Assembly (NCBI GenBank): GCA_907165275.2 | Contig: OU015665.1 | Span: 558,001 to 622,000, forward strand | DNA length: 64,000 nt | Origin: Zygaena filipendulae | Taxonomy: Eukaryota > Arthropoda > Insecta > Lepidoptera > Zygaenidae | Reading direction: 5' to 3' | Shown: positions 61,601 to 64,000 of the stretch, in pieces | Position numbering within the stretch: the first letter of the stretch is position 1 | Layout: each line of letters opens with the position of its first letter | Position numbers and translations under genes: made by a program | The notes under the pieces: model-generated | Database searches by the model: none | Seen by the model: only the letters and a program-made list of their open reading frames with translations | What the model was told of the DNA's origin: nothing

Positions 61601-62435
61601 ACTAGCTATTTCACGCAGTTTCGTCCGCGTCAATGGGCATGTTGACAAATTTTTTTTTTTAGACCGTCTTGTAGATTAATAAAAAATATTGGACACGTAT
61701 TTTTTTTTCACGTAATCAAAAAATAATGGCGATACATTGAGTTGAAATTTCGCGTGACGTCACTATTCGGACAGTTTGTATGGCGGTTTTAGCGGTTAGT
61801 GACGTCACGACCCCCTCACCCTAAACTTTAATGCGCTTTATCTCTGTATATTTGAATTTATTTGAAAAAGCAAAAAATACGTGTCTATTGTTTTTTTTTA
61901 TTTTCTAACTGGTGGACTAATTAGAATTTTGATTTTCAAAAGTAGTCAACATCCCCATTTCGGCGTTGAGCAAAGCAAATTATCTGGACCCCTTATATTT
62001 TTTCTCTACCTACTCTTGACAACGTGTAAGTTTCCGTGGGTATTCCGGGATAAAATTGCCCTATGTCCTTCTCTGTACCTCTGAAAACGTGTATGCAAAA
62101 TTTCATGATGATCGGTTGAGCCATTAAGGCGTGAAAGAGTAACAAACAAACAAATTCGCTTACGCATTTATAATAATAGTACTCAATGAGGATTACAATT
62201 CAAACAGCGAAATTTTTTTGGTTTTTATCAGGGAAGTCTTCACATCACGAACTTATACATACCTTTTCATGCGGTTCCAAAAAATATGCCTTTCAAAAAG
62301 GGACGACTGTATGCGCACATGACCAGCCTGGCGACCAAAGAGGACATACTTCAAGCACATATAGACGTGGAACTAAAGGAAATTGATTTGAAAAAATTTA
62401 ATGTAACAGCAAAATTCACAAAATTCACTATATAA
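58664..62435 (+). CDS. Secreted DUF1091/MD-2-related-like protein, paralogue C
   Basis: Exons 58664-58756, 59410-59568, 59850-59999 and 62232-62435; phase 0; 201 aa. Signal peptide LFVFKLLSFTFLLTLLNAA. Mature motifs: RRSRQDP, VCNNTYY, VKFYLYELLSNVYRRS, RWCDLILKDKLLG, RTCPTPV (one codon longer than in A and B), GSLHITNLYIPF and MPFKKGRLYAHM. The C-terminus is the longest of the three. It is closest to B in exons 1-2 and in the promoter, but its exon 3 keeps NVYRRSF like A. A LINE is inserted directly after its AATAAA (62553-62558). Confidence 0.72.
60013..61175 (+). repeat. GGGTTCTGCACCTC...GTACGGAACCCTCGGTG repeat with nested MITE
   Basis: Starts TAGGGTTCTGCACCTCAAAA, continues with (GTCT)n, and ends ATGTACGGAACCCTCGGTGG plus GCGAGTCCGACTCGGATC, a widespread lepidopteran repeat pattern. 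It lies in intron 3 of paralogue C. Confidence 0.55.
60533..60807. mobile_element. MITE with CATGGACCAATT ends
   Basis: CATGGACCAATT and AATTGGTCCATG ends, with a further inverted match GTTAACCCACA / TGTGGGTTAAC inside. Flanked by GAAACAT at 60526-60532 and 60808-60814. Confidence 0.65.
61379..61615 (+). repeat. Helitron-like repeat copy in intron 3 of paralogue C
   Basis: CTAGCTGCAGCCCCAGCGGT, GAGTTCCCGCGGGAATTTCG, and TTCATAATATTAGTAGGTAT. Confidence 0.6.
61654..61953. mobile_element. TGACGTCA MITE, copy 5
   Basis: TGACGTCA at 61755-61762 and 61800-61807; ends ACCGTCTTGTAGATTAATAA and AAAAGTAGTCAACATCCCC. Same orientation as copy 2. Confidence 0.7.
62000..62180 (+). repeat. Helitron-like repeat, right half
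   Basis: GTATTCCGGGATAAAATTGC, GATGATCGGTTGAGCCATTA, AAAGAGTAACAAACAAACAA and TTATAATAATAGTA; ends about 50 bp before exon 4 of paralogue C. Confidence 0.55.
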
Positions 62436-62561
62436 AACCTATATAAAACCCCAACTCAACCCGTTCGTTCGGCTATAGTTTAGTCGGGTTTGTTGTGATA
62501 TGCACAAATTTTAAATATTCAAGTTATTTTTTTGGTATCGAATATTCATATTAATAAAAAG

Positions 62562-64000
62562 TAGGTATTATGGCGAGAGTATTATGTTAGGAGAAGACGT
62601 TTCAAAGCCAAGCTCAAATGGTGTCAAAATAGGCAGGATCAGCTTAAAATGGATCTCCTCGCCTCCAACCATGCCGCAAAGAACTTTAAGAATTTTTGGA
62701 AACAAACAAACCAAATGAATGTGAGGAATGCTTTTAGGGACCATTTTTCTGTGCGGTCACCATTGAGCTCAGTATCTAGTACTACCAACGATGCTGAGAC
62801 TGTTACGACAGAGCGAAACACAAAAATATCTGCTAAGAGAGTGGCTAGAATTATTTCGAGAATGCAACGTGGAAAGTCGCTGGGTCATGATGGTCTCAGT
62901 ATCGAACATTTTAAACATGCGGGAGTCCATTTGCCTCGAGTGTTGTCACTGTTCACTCTATGTTTGGGTCACTCTTATTTACCGGAACCGCTAATACGGA
63001 CAACAGTAGTCCCCATAGTTAAGAACAAGACGGGTGACACATCCGATATGAACAACTATCGACCCATCTCACTCGCTACCACTATCGCTAAAATGCTTGA
63101 CAGTCTGTTGAATGACTGCCTCTCAGAGTGCGTTGATGTGCATGACGCCCAGTTTGGGTTCAGGGCAGGACTATCCACTGAGAGTGCCATCCTAAGCTTG
63201 AAACACACAGTCAAGTACTACACTGCTAGGAAAACGCCGGTGTACGCGTGTTTCCTCGACTTGTCGAAAGCTTTTGATCTCGTTTCCTATGATGTGCTAT
63301 GGGACAAGTTGAGGGGCGCGGGTGTGCCGGCGGAGTATACATCCCTTCTCAGATACTGGTATGCTCACCAGACAAACCGGGTGAGATGGGTGGGTGCGCT
63401 GTCGGATGAGTACAAGATGGAATGTGGTGTAAGGCAGGGGGGGTTAAGTTCGCCTCTGTTATTTAATGTGTACGTGAACCAACTTATCGAGCGACTGAGC
63501 AACACTCATGTCGGCTGTCATATTGACGAAACCTGTGTCAATAACATATGTTACGCGGATGACATGGTGCTGCTCAGTCCATCGATAAGCGGGCTGAGAG
63601 AGTTACTATCGACCTGCGAGGTGTATGCGGAGGTGCATGGCCTTAAATACAACTCTAATAAGAGTGAGATCTTAGTTTTTAAAGCGCCTAAACAAACGCC
63701 CCGCCGTGTACCTCCGGTATATCTCAACGGCGTAGTACTACATGTGGTCGATAGGCATGTTGTCACCAGTGACCTCCGGGATGATAGCGACATAGAGCGC
63801 GAGCGCAGGGCGTTGGCGGTGAGGAGCAATATGCTCGCTCGTAGGTTCGCTCGTTGCACGACAGACGTCAAAGTAACTCTATTTAAGGCGTTCTGTCAGT
63901 CCTTCTATTCGAGCGGCCTGTGGGTGTCATATGCAAGTCGAACCTACAATGTCCTGCGCGTGCAGTTTAACAACGCCTTCAGGATGCTGTTGCGACTGCC
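62562..64000 (+). mobile_element. 5'-truncated LINE reverse-transcriptase ORF, running off the window
   Basis: Frame open from 62565 to the window end. Readable RT features: MQRGKSLGHDGLSIEHF, NNYRPISLATTIAKML, FGFRAGLSTESAIL, CFLDLSKAFDLVS, VRQGGLSSPLLFNVYV and the CYADDMVLL box, then a thumb region (RRALAVRSNMLARRFARC, FCQSFYSSGLWVSYA). There is no endonuclease at its start, so the copy lost its 5' end on insertion. The stretch after YLNGVVLHVVDR seems to lack the few residues (KYLG type) usual before the next strand, a probable small in-frame deletion. The LINE clade was not resolved. Confidence 0.85.

Noticed and set aside
63551..63871. Antisense 106-codon frame at the window end
   Set aside because: It is the reverse shadow of the LINE reverse transcriptase frame.

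Overview
The window is a piece of an insect nuclear genome, almost certainly a moth or butterfly (Lepidoptera). It is AT-rich with GT-AG introns and carries four recognisable cellular loci. It is also dense with Lepidoptera-style repeats, chiefly Helitron-like copies containing CCCGCGGTTTCACCCGCG, MITEs, and LINEs with RNase H or CR1-type reverse transcriptases. No bacterial, rRNA, tRNA or CRISPR features were seen.

Layout. (1) 854-1033 (+) is the last exon of the U5 snRNP WD40 protein SNRNP40. (2) 1917-3671 (-) is a complete three-exon nucleoporin NUP42. Its 5' flank is split 98 bp upstream of the ATG by a full-length RNase H-type LINE (3770-10253, minus), which itself carries a 1.1-kb foldback-like DNA element (4098-5213). 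A second copy of that DNA element, inverted, lies at 13227-14336. (3) 16024-25362 (+) is a seven-exon STING gene (350 aa) whose introns are full of MITEs and Helitron-like copies. (4) 28163-35787 (+) is URB1/Npa1, a ribosome-biogenesis factor (three exons, 1956 aa). (5) 37144-62435 (+) holds three tandem paralogues of a small secreted protein, best matched to the DUF1091/MD-2-related family. Each has four phase-0 exons and a near-identical 240-bp upstream module. A relic of a fourth copy lies at 57110-57300. A CR1-like LINE with two intact ORFs sits in intron 2 of the middle gene. (6) The window ends inside a 5'-truncated LINE (62562-64000).

How the genes relate. SNRNP40, NUP42 and URB1 are housekeeping genes (splicing, mRNA export, 60S ribosome assembly). 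STING is a cyclic-dinucleotide innate immune receptor. The DUF1091-like trio is a young lineage-specific expansion, with genes B and C closer to each other than to A. Nothing suggests these loci form one pathway; they are simply neighbours.

The most unusual structures are: the foldback-like element, whose terminal arrays of 15-bp units are translated as a pentapeptide repeat at the end of a LINE ORF2; tandem GC-rich hairpins near 10.3-10.7 and 12.4-12.6 kb; a 915-bp TRIM-like element with two LTRs; and the duplicated DUF1091-like cluster with its shared GATA-rich promoter module. All calls were made by reading the sequence; no database search was run.
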